Shown here: in pieces, positions 54,464-62,872 of the stretch
Layout: each line of letters starts with the position of its first letter
How positions within the stretch are numbered: position 1 is the stretch's first letter
Made by a program: the position numbers and the translations under genes
NCBI GenBank assembly: GCA_964345075.1
Contig: CAYFPS010000004.1
Location: 1-64,000 of the forward strand
Direction of reading: 5' to 3'
Length of the DNA: 64,000 nt
From: CAYFPS01 sp964345075
GTDB lineage: Bacteria; CAIWAD01
The notes under the pieces: model-generated
What the model was told of the DNA's origin: nothing
Databases searched by the model: none
The model's input: only the letters and a program-made list of their open reading frames with translations

Positions 54464-55174
54464 TCAGCTGCCCGGCTCGCGCTGAAACTCCATGACCAGC
54501 AGCATGGGCCAGCCGATGTACTTCTCGCTGCGAGGAAAGTCGGCGGCAAAACTCTCTGTCGGCGCATGCTCGGAAAGATGCGTCAGACGAAGGCCAGCGG
54601 TCAGCCCGGCCATGACAAAATCACTGATCTGATGCGGCCAGCTGCCTGGGTGAACCTTTTCTCCCGTTGCCGGATCGGTAAAACGGGCCTGGCTTCCCTT
54701 AAGGAACATGGCAGGATGCATGGCGCTTAGCAGCACCCGGCCACGCGCCTTCAGTACTCGTGCAATTTCGCGGTAGAAGCCAGCCAGATCTTCAATGTGC
54801 TCCAGCACCAGCGAGCTCAAGACCAGATCGAAGTGGGCCATCCCGCAGGGAAGCGGCTTTGCCAGATCATGCTGAAGAAAATGAATCCGATTGGCTCCCG
54901 GCTTTTCGCGCGCGGCGGCCAGCATGCCTGAAGAAAAGTCCAGCGCTGTAACACGGGCACCAGCCTCAGCCAGCCACAGCGCGTGCCGGCCTGTGCCACA
55001 GCCAAGGTCCAGAATCTCCAAAGCAGCAACGCTGTCAAGATGCCCGTGTATCACGGCTGCTTCCAGAGCGGCTAGCGGGTTTGCATCGTGATCATAGACC
55101 TCCGCCCAGCGGTCATAGCCTTCGCGAATGGCTTCTTTGTGATCTGGCAGCTGACAGCTGATCTTCAACAGCAA
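54464..55174 (-). CDS. Class I SAM-dependent methyltransferase
   Basis: The 236-residue protein opens with REGYDRWAEVYDHDANPL and has SAM motif I LDLGCGTGRHALWLAEAG, motif II ALDFSSGM and LSSLVLEHIEDL, typical of the UbiE/BioC-like methyltransferase_11 family. The substrate is unknown. A TTG start is used unless a later ATG is real. It converges with the amidohydrolase gene. Two repeat copies lie inside it and one just upstream. Confidence 0.8.
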   Translation of the reverse strand: MLLKISCQLPDHKEAIREGYDRWAEVYDHDANPLAALEAAVIHGHLDSVAALEILDLGCGTGRHALWLAEAGARVTALDFSSGMLAAAREKPGANRIHFLQHDLAKPLPCGMAHFDLVLSSLVLEHIEDLAGFYREIARVLKARGRVLLSAMHPAMFLKGSQARFTDPATGEKVHPGSWPHQISDFVMAGLTAGLRLTHLSEHAPTESFAADFPRSEKYIGWPMLLVMEFQREPGS

Positions 55175-55240
55175 GTCCTGTGATACAACATGTGTTCAAG
55201 GTCCTGGCGCATAGGATGCATGTCCCCACATCCAATCAAA

Positions 55241-56176
55241 TCACGCAATGCCCTGCGCCAGCAGGAGCTCCCGATTGCTTGGGTACTGCTTCAGCTGCTG
55301 GACGAGCGTTCTGGCCCCATCAATCCTGCCCAGATTGGAGAGCGACTGTCGAATTCGCATGACCGGACCACGCTCGGTGGCATCCAGCAAAAGCTCTTCC
55401 TTGCGCGTACCACTCCTGGCAATGTCGATAGCTGGAAAGATCCGCTGATTGGAAATCTCCCGCGAGAGGGTTAGCTCCATGTTGCCCGTGCCATTGAACT
55501 CTTCCAGAATCACTTGATCCATGCGGCTGCCGGTGTCCACCAGCAGCGTTCCCAGAATGGCCAGCGAACCGCTGTCCTCCAGGTTGCGCGCCATTCCAAA
55601 AATGCGCCTGGGCACCTCCAGGGCACGCGCATCCATGCCACCTGAAAGCGTGCGACCACTGGAAGACTGCCGGGCATTGTGTACGCGAGCCAGTCGCGTG
55701 AGTGAGTCGATGACCACCAGCACATCCTGGCCCGCTGCTGCCTCCCGCATGGCCTTGCTCATCAGATTCTGGGCCGTCTGAATGTGATGATCGTAGCTCT
55801 CGTCTGACGAGGAGGCGTGAACTTCAGCCTGCACACTGCGCTTGAAATCCGTGACTTCTTCGGGACGCTCGTCCACCAGCAGGCAGTAGACCTTCATCTC
55901 CGGGGAACCTTGTATCACGGCGTTGCAGATGTGCTTGAGGAAGGTTGTCTTGCCGCTTCCCGGCGGTGCGACAATCAGGCCGCGCTGCCCCATTCCAATC
56001 GGGCAGATCAGATCCATGGCGCGCACACTTAATTCCGAGCTGCCGTCCTCCAGCCGTATACGCGGAGCGGGATCGATGGCGGTGGCTCGCAGAAAGCGCT
56101 GCTCTTCTTCACTCACAGTCGTACGCTCGGGAGCACGCCGCATGGCGTTCCTGCTCGCGTTGCGGTAGTTTCTCAT
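55241..56176 (-). CDS. Short Rho-type RNA helicase lacking the N-terminal RNA-binding domain
   Basis: The 311-residue protein is the RecA-like ATPase half of transcription terminator Rho: Walker A APPGSGKTT (70-78), LLVDERPEEVTDFKRSV, VVIDSLTRLARVHN and the R-loop/arginine-finger strings GTGNMELTLSREI and RSGTRKEELL. Normal Rho has about 420 residues; the cold-shock primary RNA-binding domain is missing, and only about 45 residues precede the core. No Rho-like sequence was found in other frames upstream, so this is not a simple frameshift. It may be a paralogue, or a Rho with a lost domain. A TGTAACAC copy sits at its RBS. Confidence 0.85.
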   Translation of the reverse strand: MRNYRNASRNAMRRAPERTTVSEEEQRFLRATAIDPAPRIRLEDGSSELSVRAMDLICPIGMGQRGLIVAPPGSGKTTFLKHICNAVIQGSPEMKVYCLLVDERPEEVTDFKRSVQAEVHASSSDESYDHHIQTAQNLMSKAMREAAAGQDVLVVIDSLTRLARVHNARQSSSGRTLSGGMDARALEVPRRIFGMARNLEDSGSLAILGTLLVDTGSRMDQVILEEFNGTGNMELTLSREISNQRIFPAIDIARSGTRKEELLLDATERGPVMRIRQSLSNLGRIDGARTLVQQLKQYPSNRELLLAQGIA

Positions 56177-56242
56177 GGTTGTAACACACCTGAATTCGTT
56201 TTTTGCAAGGGGCGCTTTACAAGAGCTTCAACATGACAAAGA

Positions 56243-56272
56243 AAAGGCCAACTCTACGCATGCAGGGCCTTT
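56243..56272 (-). terminator. Probable terminator after the beta-propeller lipoprotein gene
   Basis: On the minus strand AAAGGCC and GGCCTTT form a 7-bp stem followed by TTTCTTTG. It lies between the lipoprotein gene and the short rho gene. Confidence 0.6.
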
Positions 56273-56400
56273 CACTTGAATCAGCTCGTCACAAGGTACT
56301 TGTATCACACAAAGGCATTCAATGGGGGATTCAGCTCAAGCTTGACGCTTTAATGCAATGCCCCTGACACGGCTGCCAGCGGCTGCCCGGGAGGCGTGTT

Positions 56401-57363
56401 TCAGCGCTTGTAGGCCACATAAATGTCCGCTTCAATGATGACATCGTTTTCAACGTAGTGATGGACGAAGTAGAGATTGCCGCTGTCATCCAGCGTGGCT
56501 TCTCCAGCAAACTGCGAAACAATCAGCTCCGGCTCGCCCCAGTTTCCATTGTCTTTTTCCGACATGTAAATGGCGGGCGTGCCATTCAAGGTTCTGCTGA
56601 ACCACAGCTGATTCCCATCGGATGAGACAAAAGGAAAGGCATCCTGCCCCGCCGTGTTCAGTGCTTCAAGGTTGACAGGCTCCGACCACTCATCTCCGCT
56701 TCGAGTGCTCTGCCACAAATCCAGATCGCCCCTGCCGCCTGCGCGATTCGAGTGATAGTAGAGATCGTCACCATGCAGGTGAACCTCGCCAATGCCCATC
56801 TCCTGCATGAGCCGGTTACCGCAAAACACCCAGTTCTGCCAAAGGTCATTGATTCGTTCAGCCTGGAACATGTTAACGCCCGTGTAGCCCTCTCGCACCG
56901 AGGCAAACCACATCTCATCGCCTTGCACACAGACTGCTCCATCAAGCGCGATCTTCCCCGGGTCCTGCAACCAGACCCGTTCGGCTTCGCCCCACTGGCC
57001 CTGCGACTTGCGCGAAACCCAGACACCCGCGGTCTCGTTCAGCACCTGCTGCTCCATCGGAACGCGCACATCGGGCGTAAAGAAGAAGTAGAGCGTTTCG
57101 CCGTCGGGCAGAACAAAGGGCGAGTCCTCGGCACCGGCCGTATTGACCGCCCCCGCCAGCGGGACAGGATCTTCATAGGCTGTGGAGTGAAGTATGGGCG
57201 GATGAAAATCGGTGGCGGGTCCACGCTTTTCAATGTCAGCCGGAAGTGATTCAGCACGATTGACTTCCGGGTAGGTGGAAAGTGAATCGCTTTCGCTGTC
57301 ACACTGCATGCACGCCAGTAGCGTGGCAAGGCAAAGCAGATGCGCCGGTGTGCAAAGCCTCAT
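56401..57363 (-). CDS. Lipoprotein with PD40/TolB-like beta-propeller repeats
   Basis: The 320-residue protein has a lipoprotein signal peptide with lipobox LLAC (LLCLATLLAC). Repeats of the PD40 kind follow, such as SPFVLPDGETLYFFFTPDV, LYYHSNRAGGRGDLDLWQST and AFPFVSSDGNQLWFSR. They form a beta-propeller, probably in the periplasm or outer membrane, for ligand or protein binding. GGGGAG supports the ATG at 57363. No functional partner is evident nearby. Confidence 0.83.
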   Translation of the reverse strand: MRLCTPAHLLCLATLLACMQCDSESDSLSTYPEVNRAESLPADIEKRGPATDFHPPILHSTAYEDPVPLAGAVNTAGAEDSPFVLPDGETLYFFFTPDVRVPMEQQVLNETAGVWVSRKSQGQWGEAERVWLQDPGKIALDGAVCVQGDEMWFASVREGYTGVNMFQAERINDLWQNWVFCGNRLMQEMGIGEVHLHGDDLYYHSNRAGGRGDLDLWQSTRSGDEWSEPVNLEALNTAGQDAFPFVSSDGNQLWFSRTLNGTPAIYMSEKDNGNWGEPELIVSQFAGEATLDDSGNLYFVHHYVENDVIIEADIYVAYKR

Positions 57364-57442
57364 GGTGCTCCCCTTCATGCTTGTGCTTCAAAGGCGCCAA
57401 CCGCCGCTCAACCGACCCGCCCGCGTGGCCAACAAGCGTGTT

Positions 57443-58510
57443 TCAGCGCTTGCCGCCTTTCTTGTAAGCCTTGATGAAGCGGCCGAAATCCTTGTCCTTC
57501 TTGCGCTTTTCAGCATAGCTCAGGTCGTGATGCTCGTTTTCTTTCGAGAGCTTGAGATAGCTGAGGTATCGGTCCTCGCTAATCTCACTTTGCCTGGCAG
57601 CCTCCAGCACCGCGCATCCGGGTTCATCCCTGTGTGTGCAGTCTGCAAAGCGGCAGGCAAGCGAAAGCTCATGGATCTCCGGGAAACTCTCATCAAGTCC
57701 GTCGCCGCTTCCAAGCAGTCCGAACTCGCGCATGCCGGGCGTGTCAATCAGCATGGCGCAGTTTTCCTGCACAAGCAGCTGGCGTCTTGTTGTTGTGTGT
57801 CTGCCCTCGCCCGTCTGGCTCACGGCGCTTGTTTCGAGCGCCTTTCGACCCATCAGCTGATTAATGAGTGTGCTCTTGCCAACGCCCGATGAGCCGATGA
57901 GGCAATAGCTCTTGCCCGGTAAAAGCTGCGAACGAAAGGCATCAAGTCCTGCCCCGCTGCTGCTGCTTAGTGGAAGAATCCGGGCTGGAATCCCCGCTTG
58001 CCTGATCTGCTGGATCTGACGGTCAAGCTCCTCCGGCCTCAGCAGGTCTGTTTTGCTCAGGACGATGATGGCTTCGATGCCGCCCTCGCCGCAGGCAACC
58101 AGGTAACGCTCCAGTCGGCGCAGGTTGAAGTCGTAGTGGCAGGACTGAACAACAAAAGCTGTGTCAATGTTGGCGGCAATCATCTGATAATCAACGATTT
58201 TGCCCGGTCGCTTGCGGCGCAGGAAAGTCCTTCGAGGTAAAAGGGCGTGGATGATCGCAAAATCCGGCGAAGCCTGCTGAATGCAAAGCCAGTCGCCAAC
58301 GCAGGGCAATTCGGCCTCGGACTCGACCGTGTAGCGAAATCGGCCCATTAATTCCGCGGGCATTTCCTGAGCCTCGCCCCGCACAAGGTAGGCGTCACGA
58401 TCGACGGCCATGACCCGCGCCAGACTCTGCCCCGGTTGAAGCAGCGCCGCGGCATGCCCGGAGAACCAGTCGCTGAAGCCGAGTTGCTCTAGGCTCATAT
58501 GCTTGTTCAC
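57443..58510 (-). CDS. rsgA: Ribosome small subunit-dependent GTPase A
   Basis: The 355-residue circularly permuted GTPase has an OB-fold start, then G4 LSKTDLL before G1 GSSGVGKSTLIN, G3 DTPGMREFG, and a C-terminal zinc site (CRFADCTHRDEPGC). It matures the 30S subunit. The length fits the family. A second ATG four codons in is possible. Confidence 0.95.
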   Translation of the reverse strand: MNKHMSLEQLGFSDWFSGHAAALLQPGQSLARVMAVDRDAYLVRGEAQEMPAELMGRFRYTVESEAELPCVGDWLCIQQASPDFAIIHALLPRRTFLRRKRPGKIVDYQMIAANIDTAFVVQSCHYDFNLRRLERYLVACGEGGIEAIIVLSKTDLLRPEELDRQIQQIRQAGIPARILPLSSSSGAGLDAFRSQLLPGKSYCLIGSSGVGKSTLINQLMGRKALETSAVSQTGEGRHTTTRRQLLVQENCAMLIDTPGMREFGLLGSGDGLDESFPEIHELSLACRFADCTHRDEPGCAVLEAARQSEISEDRYLSYLKLSKENEHHDLSYAEKRKKDKDFGRFIKAYKKGGKR

Positions 58511-58620
58511 TGTCCTTTGCGCTTTTCCTGCCGGCTAAAATGCGCGGGGCATGTTCATCAACTCAATTGGCGCCACACAAGCATGCACAGGCAGCAGGTG
58601 AATGCCCTGATGGCCTTCGC

Positions 58621-59487
58621 TTAGAATTGCCGGAGGAAATCCCGGATCAAAGATACCACAAGCTCCGGCGCTTCCTGATTCATGTTGTGCCCAACGCCAT
58701 TCAAGACTTCGACTCGTCCGCGGCTTGATCGAGCTGCCAGCCTTCGGTTCTCCTCCACCCAAAACTGCTGATAGGTCTCTGCAGAGTCTCCGAAAACAGG
58801 ATTGGGCCGGGCAGAAGCGATCACCAATAGCGGCAAGTCGCAAAAAGAATCCACCGCCATGGTGGCAGCACCGAATTCCATCATCGACCTGTGTTCGGAG
58901 GCCATGGCGGCAAGCTGCGGGGCTTCCGGCGAAGAAGCGGCACGGGCTATTTCTGAGGCGGCCTGAAGTTCTTCGCCGGCAGAGACGGCCATCTCCCACA
59001 AGCCCGGGAATCGCCTTTGCTCCAGCCAGGCTCTGGGTGGCGGATCGAGCAGGATCATTCCCGCAAGCTCCGATGGGTGCTCGACCCAGTAGGCAAGGGC
59101 GTTCAGCCCACCCAGCGAGTGACCGACCAGCACAAAAGGCCCTTCAAACCCGGCAGCTGACCGTAGTTCATGCAGGGTTGCCGCATTGGCGGAAGGTGTT
59201 CTTGGCAAAGGGCCCGGCTCACTGCCACCATAGCCCGGGCGATCGAAGGCACAAAGCGAGAACTCATCGGCAAGCCCATCCATCACAGCAAGCCAGTGCC
59301 CGGAAGTTTCTCCAAGCCCTGCGTAAATCATCACTGTCGGCCCGGTGCCGGGGTTGCAGCGGATGAAGACTTGCCGCCCCTCCACCTCAATCGCTCCCTG
59401 AGGAACACTTTCCATCATGGATTCGGAGGCGCCAGCACAGGCCAGCACACTTGAGAAAAGGAAGAAGAGGACTGCTTGCACGTTCAT
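58621..59487 (-). CDS. Exported alpha/beta hydrolase
   Basis: The 288-residue protein has a signal peptide with lipobox-like VLAC and an alpha/beta hydrolase fold: oxyanion segment GLGETSGHW, nucleophile elbow GHSLGG, and C-terminal His in LNGVGHNMNQEAPELV. The substrate is unknown. It marks the border of conserved genes; the accessory region with toxin-antitoxin genes starts just to the right. Confidence 0.85.
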   Translation of the reverse strand: MNVQAVLFFLFSSVLACAGASESMMESVPQGAIEVEGRQVFIRCNPGTGPTVMIYAGLGETSGHWLAVMDGLADEFSLCAFDRPGYGGSEPGPLPRTPSANAATLHELRSAAGFEGPFVLVGHSLGGLNALAYWVEHPSELAGMILLDPPPRAWLEQRRFPGLWEMAVSAGEELQAASEIARAASSPEAPQLAAMASEHRSMMEFGAATMAVDSFCDLPLLVIASARPNPVFGDSAETYQQFWVEENRRLAARSSRGRVEVLNGVGHNMNQEAPELVVSLIRDFLRQF

Positions 59488-59521
59488 ATGGATCCAATCA
59501 AAGGCTTTGCTAGCTGTTGGC

Positions 59522-59635
59522 TGAAATCAATTGCCCCGCCACCTGGGCGGTTGCTTGCGCAGGTGCCGAACCGCTCAAAAGAATCTGGCAAGATGCGGGT
59601 GGCTCTTTGCTGAAGGCGAAGGGGGCTTGGACTGC
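59522..59635 (+). repeat. 114-bp direct repeat, copy 1, left of the toxin-antitoxin pair
   Basis: It runs from TGAAATCAA to GGACTGC. A copy of the same length at 60460-60573 in the same orientation matches across most of its length; the core from GCAGGTGCCGAACCGCTC to GCTCTTTGCTGAAGGC is almost unchanged. The higB/higA-like pair lies exactly between the copies. Confidence 0.85.
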
Positions 59636-59736
59636 ACTGCGAATCCTTTGCAAGCAGGTTCAACACATTTTGTCCTTGATCAAACCGATTCCAGGGCAAA
59701 CACCAGGTCCCAGGGAATTTCTTGACTCAATAGTCT

Positions 59737-59744
59737 ACTATAGT
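59737..59744. promoter_or_regulatory. Palindrome at the toxin-antitoxin promoter
   Basis: ACTATAGT is a perfect 8-bp palindrome 11 bases before the toxin ATG, next to TTGACT. It could be the autoregulatory operator of the antitoxin. Confidence 0.4.
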
Positions 59745-59755
59745 TACCATGCCGC

Positions 59756-60088
59756 ATGGCAATTCCTGTTCGTGAAATCAGACTGCTGCAGACGGCAAAA
59801 GGGAGCGTCCCTTTTGAAAAGTGGTTTGATCGCCTGAAAGACAAGCGCATCCAGGCCATAGTCGATGCCAGATTGACGCGCCTGTTGGACGGCAATTTCG
59901 GTGATCACAAGCAGGTCGGCAAAGGAGTTTTTGAGCTGCGAATCCAGACGGGACCAGGATATCGCATCTACTACGGACTGGATGGACCAAGGCTCGTAAT
60001 CCTGATTGCCGGTGCTTCGAAGCGGTCGCAGAAAGCAGACATTGAAACTGCACAAGAGCTTTGGAAGGAGTACCGAAATGCCAAGTAA
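59756..60088 (+). CDS. Type II toxin, RelE/HigB-like (addiction module killer family)
   Basis: The 110-residue protein has the family pattern KWFDRLKDKRIQAIV, GNFGDHKQVGKGVFELRIQT and GPGYRIYYGLDGPRLVILIA. The family cuts ribosome-bound mRNA. The antitoxin gene overlaps its 3' end, toxin first, as in higBA. The pair is bracketed by the 114-bp direct repeats. Confidence 0.92.
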   Translation: MAIPVREIRLLQTAKGSVPFEKWFDRLKDKRIQAIVDARLTRLLDGNFGDHKQVGKGVFELRIQTGPGYRIYYGLDGPRLVILIAGASKRSQKADIETAQELWKEYRNAK

Positions 60089-60377
60089 ACCCTACAAGCC
60101 TGCGCTGCTTTCGCGACTGGAAGATCCCGAATACTCCGTGATTTACTTGTCTGAGGTGCTTCAACATGAATCTCAGGAAGCCTTTTTGATTGCCCTCAGA
60201 AACGTGATTGACGCCAGGGGGGAAAAGATTGGCGAACTCGCAGAGCAGATTGGTCTTAGTCGCCAGGGCCTCTCAAAGCTGCTTTCCAGCGCCGGAAATC
60301 CGCGGCTTTCAACTCTCAATGAACTACTTCGCACTCTTGGGATGAAGATCCAGATCAGCAGCGACAAAGCAGCCTGA
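60078..60377 (+). CDS. Type II antitoxin with HTH (HigA-like addiction module antidote)
   Basis: The 99-residue protein has an N-terminal toxin-binding part (YSVIYLSEVLQHESQEAFLI) and a C-terminal HTH (KIGELAEQIGLSRQGLSKLL, then SSAGNPRLSTLNELLRTL). A GGAAGGAG site lies before the ATG, which overlaps the toxin by 11 bases. It neutralises the toxin and probably represses the promoter. Confidence 0.92.
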   Translation: MPSKPYKPALLSRLEDPEYSVIYLSEVLQHESQEAFLIALRNVIDARGEKIGELAEQIGLSRQGLSKLLSSAGNPRLSTLNELLRTLGMKIQISSDKAA

Positions 60378-60860
60378 TCACAACTGATGAATCCGAGCTT
60401 TCCCCGGGAGTGGTAATTCGCCATTTGCGGCCCACCTGATTAATCCTGCGTGTAAACCCTGAAATCAAACGCCCTGACACCCGGGCGGAATGCTTGAGCA
60501 GGTGCCGAACCGCTCAAAAGAATCAGGCAAGATGCGGGTGGCTCTTTGCTGAAGGCAAAAGGGCCGGACTGCTGGGCGGGCCAATAGCAAGTAATTGTTA
60601 TGCAGCAGTCTCGTAGTTCACTTCCCAGCCCGGGAATACAAGAACAGCAGATCACTCGATACTGCTGCCCAAGCATGGACCGAAGCGATTTTCGATACTT
60701 AGCCGCTTCGTACCGATACCATTTCATTTTGCACGCACCATTAAAGCTTCCAACGACACGAGAGCGAACAAAAGTAAACTTGGCATCATCACTTAGGGAC
60801 TTGATTGCTGCTTCACTGATACTGGGGCGAAAGCTGCAAGTGTTTGTCAGACCCTTTCCC
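60378..60860. other. Gene-poor stretch between toxin-antitoxin pairs
   Basis: Apart from the second copy of the 114-bp repeat I see no credible gene. ORFs on either strand here lack recognisable motifs or an RBS. Confidence 0.6.
60460..60573 (+). repeat. 114-bp direct repeat, copy 2, right of the toxin-antitoxin pair
   Basis: It is the same orientation and length as the copy at 59522, with scattered substitutions near the left end. The unit contains a short stem GAGC-GGT/ACC-GCTC. Together the copies look like borders of a mobile or duplicated cassette. Confidence 0.85.
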
Positions 60861-61154
60861 TCAGCCCTCTTTGTCTGTTCCGGCGTCCTGTCGATGATGC
60901 CAAACTCCGACGATCCAGATCGTATCACCTATCCGCCTATAGAAGAAACGATACTGGTTCACAATTACCTGGCGGTACGGCTGAGTCGGAAACTCGGGTA
61001 ATGGGCTACCCGAATCAGGAAAGGTCCGAAGTCTTTCAAGAGTCTTCTCAGAGTCAGTGACCAACGAGTTGGCCGCTTGAGTGCTCGTTTCAAGTAGCTG
61101 TCCAACGGCATCAAGGAATTGCTGGCGAGCCGTGGTTGTGAATCGAACATCCAC
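60861..61154 (-). CDS. Type II toxin, RelE/ParE family
   Basis: The 97-residue protein has the ParE-like order FTTTARQQFLDAV, RLRTFPDSGSPLPEF and YRQVIVNQYRFFYRRIGDT, ending IWIVGVWHHRQD. ParE-type members poison gyrase, RelE-type members cut mRNA; I cannot decide which. It follows its antitoxin by three bases. Confidence 0.9.
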   Translation of the reverse strand: MDVRFTTTARQQFLDAVGQLLETSTQAANSLVTDSEKTLERLRTFPDSGSPLPEFPTQPYRQVIVNQYRFFYRRIGDTIWIVGVWHHRQDAGTDKEG

Positions 61155-61157
61155 TTG

Positions 61158-61430
61158 TCAGCTACCAAGCAGCGAACGAGCATCGCTCATCACGGATCCA
61201 ATAGATTCACCTTGATCCTGTGAAATCTCTTTCTCGCTTTGTGTCAAAAGGTCCAAAAGCTGAACTCGCCGCTCCACCGCTTCATAATCCTCCAGGCTCA
61301 TTAGTACAGCCGCCGCCCTACCGCGCTGCGTAATGACCAGTGGACCGTTTTTCGAACGAACGATATCGAGAACCCGCGATGCGTCCTGGCGCAAATCTGA
61401 AACGGGAACGATCATCGGTAGCTTTGCCAT
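61158..61430 (-). CDS. Type II antitoxin, Phd/YefM family
   Basis: The 90-residue protein has the Phd/YefM N-terminal DNA-binding fold (MIVPVSDLRQDASRVLDIV, then PLVITQRGRAAAVLMSLEDY) and a C-terminal toxin-binding helix. The antitoxin-first order with the RelE/ParE toxin is standard. Confidence 0.92.
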   Translation of the reverse strand: MAKLPMIVPVSDLRQDASRVLDIVRSKNGPLVITQRGRAAAVLMSLEDYEAVERRVQLLDLLTQSEKEISQDQGESIGSVMSDARSLLGS

Positions 61431-61546
61431 AACTCCTCCAGCTTTCCCGAATTGTGCAATCTAACGTGCAATTAAGCAAGCTGTTAGTTGCATCATTAAA
61501 GATTCGTTTAACCGGTCTATGCAGAAGAGCCAATTCTCCAGAATCG

Positions 61547-61640
61547 GTCTAACGGCTGAACTTCAATTGACCGTCCACGAGTGCCGATTTTTCGGCATTG
61601 ACCAGGACTCTTGCTGGTTCGCGAAGTGAAGCGGTTAAAC
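61547..61640. other. attC-like integron recombination site (candidate)
   Basis: The stretch begins with GTCTAAC (fits RYYYAAC) and ends with GTTAAAC (fits GTTRRRY). Inside these, ACTTC and GAAGT pair, and TGCCGA/TCGGCA forms a central hairpin. The ends are imperfect inverted repeats with mismatched bases, as in attC. No integrase gene is in the window. Confidence 0.4.
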
Positions 61641-61693
61641 GTAGAATGGCGGAAGGCCTTTTGCCTGGTCAGCGAAGGCCGCGCAAGCCGGCC

Positions 61694-61960
61694 TTAGAGC
61701 TTTTTTCGCACGACCTCCTGCAGCATTTCCTTGTCCAGGCTAAGATCGGCGACAAGCCGCTTCAGGCGGGCGTTTTCCTCTTCAAGCTGCTTCAGTCGGC
61801 GCAGTTCGCTCACCCCAAGCCCGCCAAATTTGCGCTTTCAGTTGTAGAAGGTGGCTTCCGAGATCCCCATCTTGCGACAGACCTCGGCTACCCGCGTTCC
61901 CGTCTCCGCCTGCTTCAGCGCAAAGGCAATCTGCTCATCCGTGAATCGTGACTTCTTCAT
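61694..61960 (-). pseudogene. IS3-family transposase OrfA, broken by an in-frame stop
   Basis: Reading on the minus strand gives MKKSRFTDEQIAFALKQAET, then GTRVAEVCRKMGISEATFYN, a TGA, and KRKFGGLGVSELRRLKQLEE to DLSLDKEMLQEVVRKKL. Functional relatives have Trp (TGG) where the TGA stands (ATFYNWKRK). This is a clear IS3 OrfA with HTH and leucine-zipper parts. OrfB is missing downstream, so the element is dead. Confidence 0.9.
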
Positions 61961-62041
61961 CCGCAAATCCTCCTTTCCCAAAGGTAATTCGTTTGCGGAT
62001 TCCTCTACTTTTCAGCGGACCAGTTTTCCGGGGGGAGGTCA
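61694..62041 (-). mobile_element. IS3-family insertion sequence remnant
   Basis: It comprises the broken orfA and, at its right edge, an IS end reading TGACCTCCCCCCGGAAAACT on the minus strand, then GGTCCGCTGAAAAGTAGAGG, typical of IS3-group termini. The left end and orfB are lost. The right edge cuts into an EcoRII-type gene. Confidence 0.8.
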
Positions 62042-62468
62042 CTCCCGCTCAGGCAAGTCGTTGGAACTTATCCTTTCAGCAGTGTTTGATGCCGCTGGTG
62101 TGAAATACTCAGAGCAGATGGTTACTCCCGAAGGCGACAAGCCGGATTTCATCTTTCCATCGAAGGAATGCTACCTCGACTTGAGCTTTCCACCCGAACT
62201 CCTTTCACATTTGGCGTCAAAGACGACGTTGAAAGAGCGCTGGACAGAGGTTCTTGACGAAGCATCAAGAATAAGTCAGAAACACCTCTTCACATTGGAC
62301 TCTGAGATCCCCGAGAAAAAAGCTAAGCGAATAGGAGACAAAGGGCTTCAGCTTGTGCTTCCAGCCGGGAAAAGGGTGCTACTTTGCGAAAAGGCTCAGG
62401 AAGTCTCAATTTCATTGTCAGAGTTCATAGAAACTGTACTCCGCTTGCAGGAACGGTGGAATAAATGA
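62042..62468 (+). pseudogene. 3' remnant of an EcoRII-family type II restriction endonuclease
   Basis: About 141 codons read SRSGKSLELILSAVFDAAGV, KPDFIFPS, LASKTTLKERWTEVLDEASR and KHLFTLDSEI, matching the catalytic C-terminal domain of EcoRII with its PD...KTT(L/C)K.RW active site. The N-terminal effector domain and start are missing, cut off at the IS3 end. EcoRII enzymes recognise CCWGG. The partner methylase is not in view. Confidence 0.87.
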
Positions 62469-62601
62469 ATCACATCGTGTTTCGCTTGAATCCACTGCTG
62501 AAGTGGTCTTGGCTTGTTTTAGCAGTGCATGACTGCGAACCAGACAAGGTCACTTGCTGTCAACTCCTATCCAGTTGCTCCAAATATGCACCAAAGCTAG
62601 A

Positions 62602-62633
62602 CAAAAAGGGCTCCCGCTTTCACGGAAGCCCTT
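62602..62633 (-). terminator. Intrinsic terminator of tRNA-Lys
   Basis: On the minus strand AAGGGCTTCCG pairs with its partner CGGGAGCCCTT with one mismatch, and runs into TTTTTGTC, ten bases after the tRNA. Confidence 0.85.
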
Positions 62634-62643
62634 GATCTTCAAG

Positions 62644-62716
<73 letters not shown>

Positions 62717-62784
62717 TTTTTGGAAGACCCACAAGGTACTAGCGGAAAAGGAAAAGTTCAAGGCTGTGCCGCCACTTGGGGCCA

Positions 62785-62813
62785 AGAAAAAACCCGCTGA
62801 TGAAGGCGGGTTT
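62785..62813 (-). terminator. Intrinsic terminator of the ribonucleotide reductase operon
   Basis: On the minus strand AAACCCGCC/GCGGGTTT forms a hairpin followed by six T, 60 bases after the nrdJ second-subunit stop. Confidence 0.85.
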
Positions 62814-62872
62814 CGTCGAATGTGATCGTCCTGTCCTTTTCGAGGCGCCTCTGCCCGGGACGCGTCGACAGA

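Noticed and set aside
59522..60573. The 114-bp repeats as a CRISPR array or as IS ends
   Set aside because: There are only two copies, separated by a gene pair, with no regular spacers, no cas genes, no terminal inverted repeats and no transposase between them.
60440..60928. A 162-codon minus-strand frame and an overlapping plus-strand frame at 60600-61001
   Set aside because: Both run through the repeat or the toxin gene, lack an RBS and show no protein motif.
61694..61960. TGA read as tryptophan (recoded genetic code)
   Set aside because: The IS3 orfA has TGA where Trp is expected, but many intact genes here end in TGA at the expected length (for example clpB and the DprE1-like gene). It is a nonsense mutation in a dead IS.
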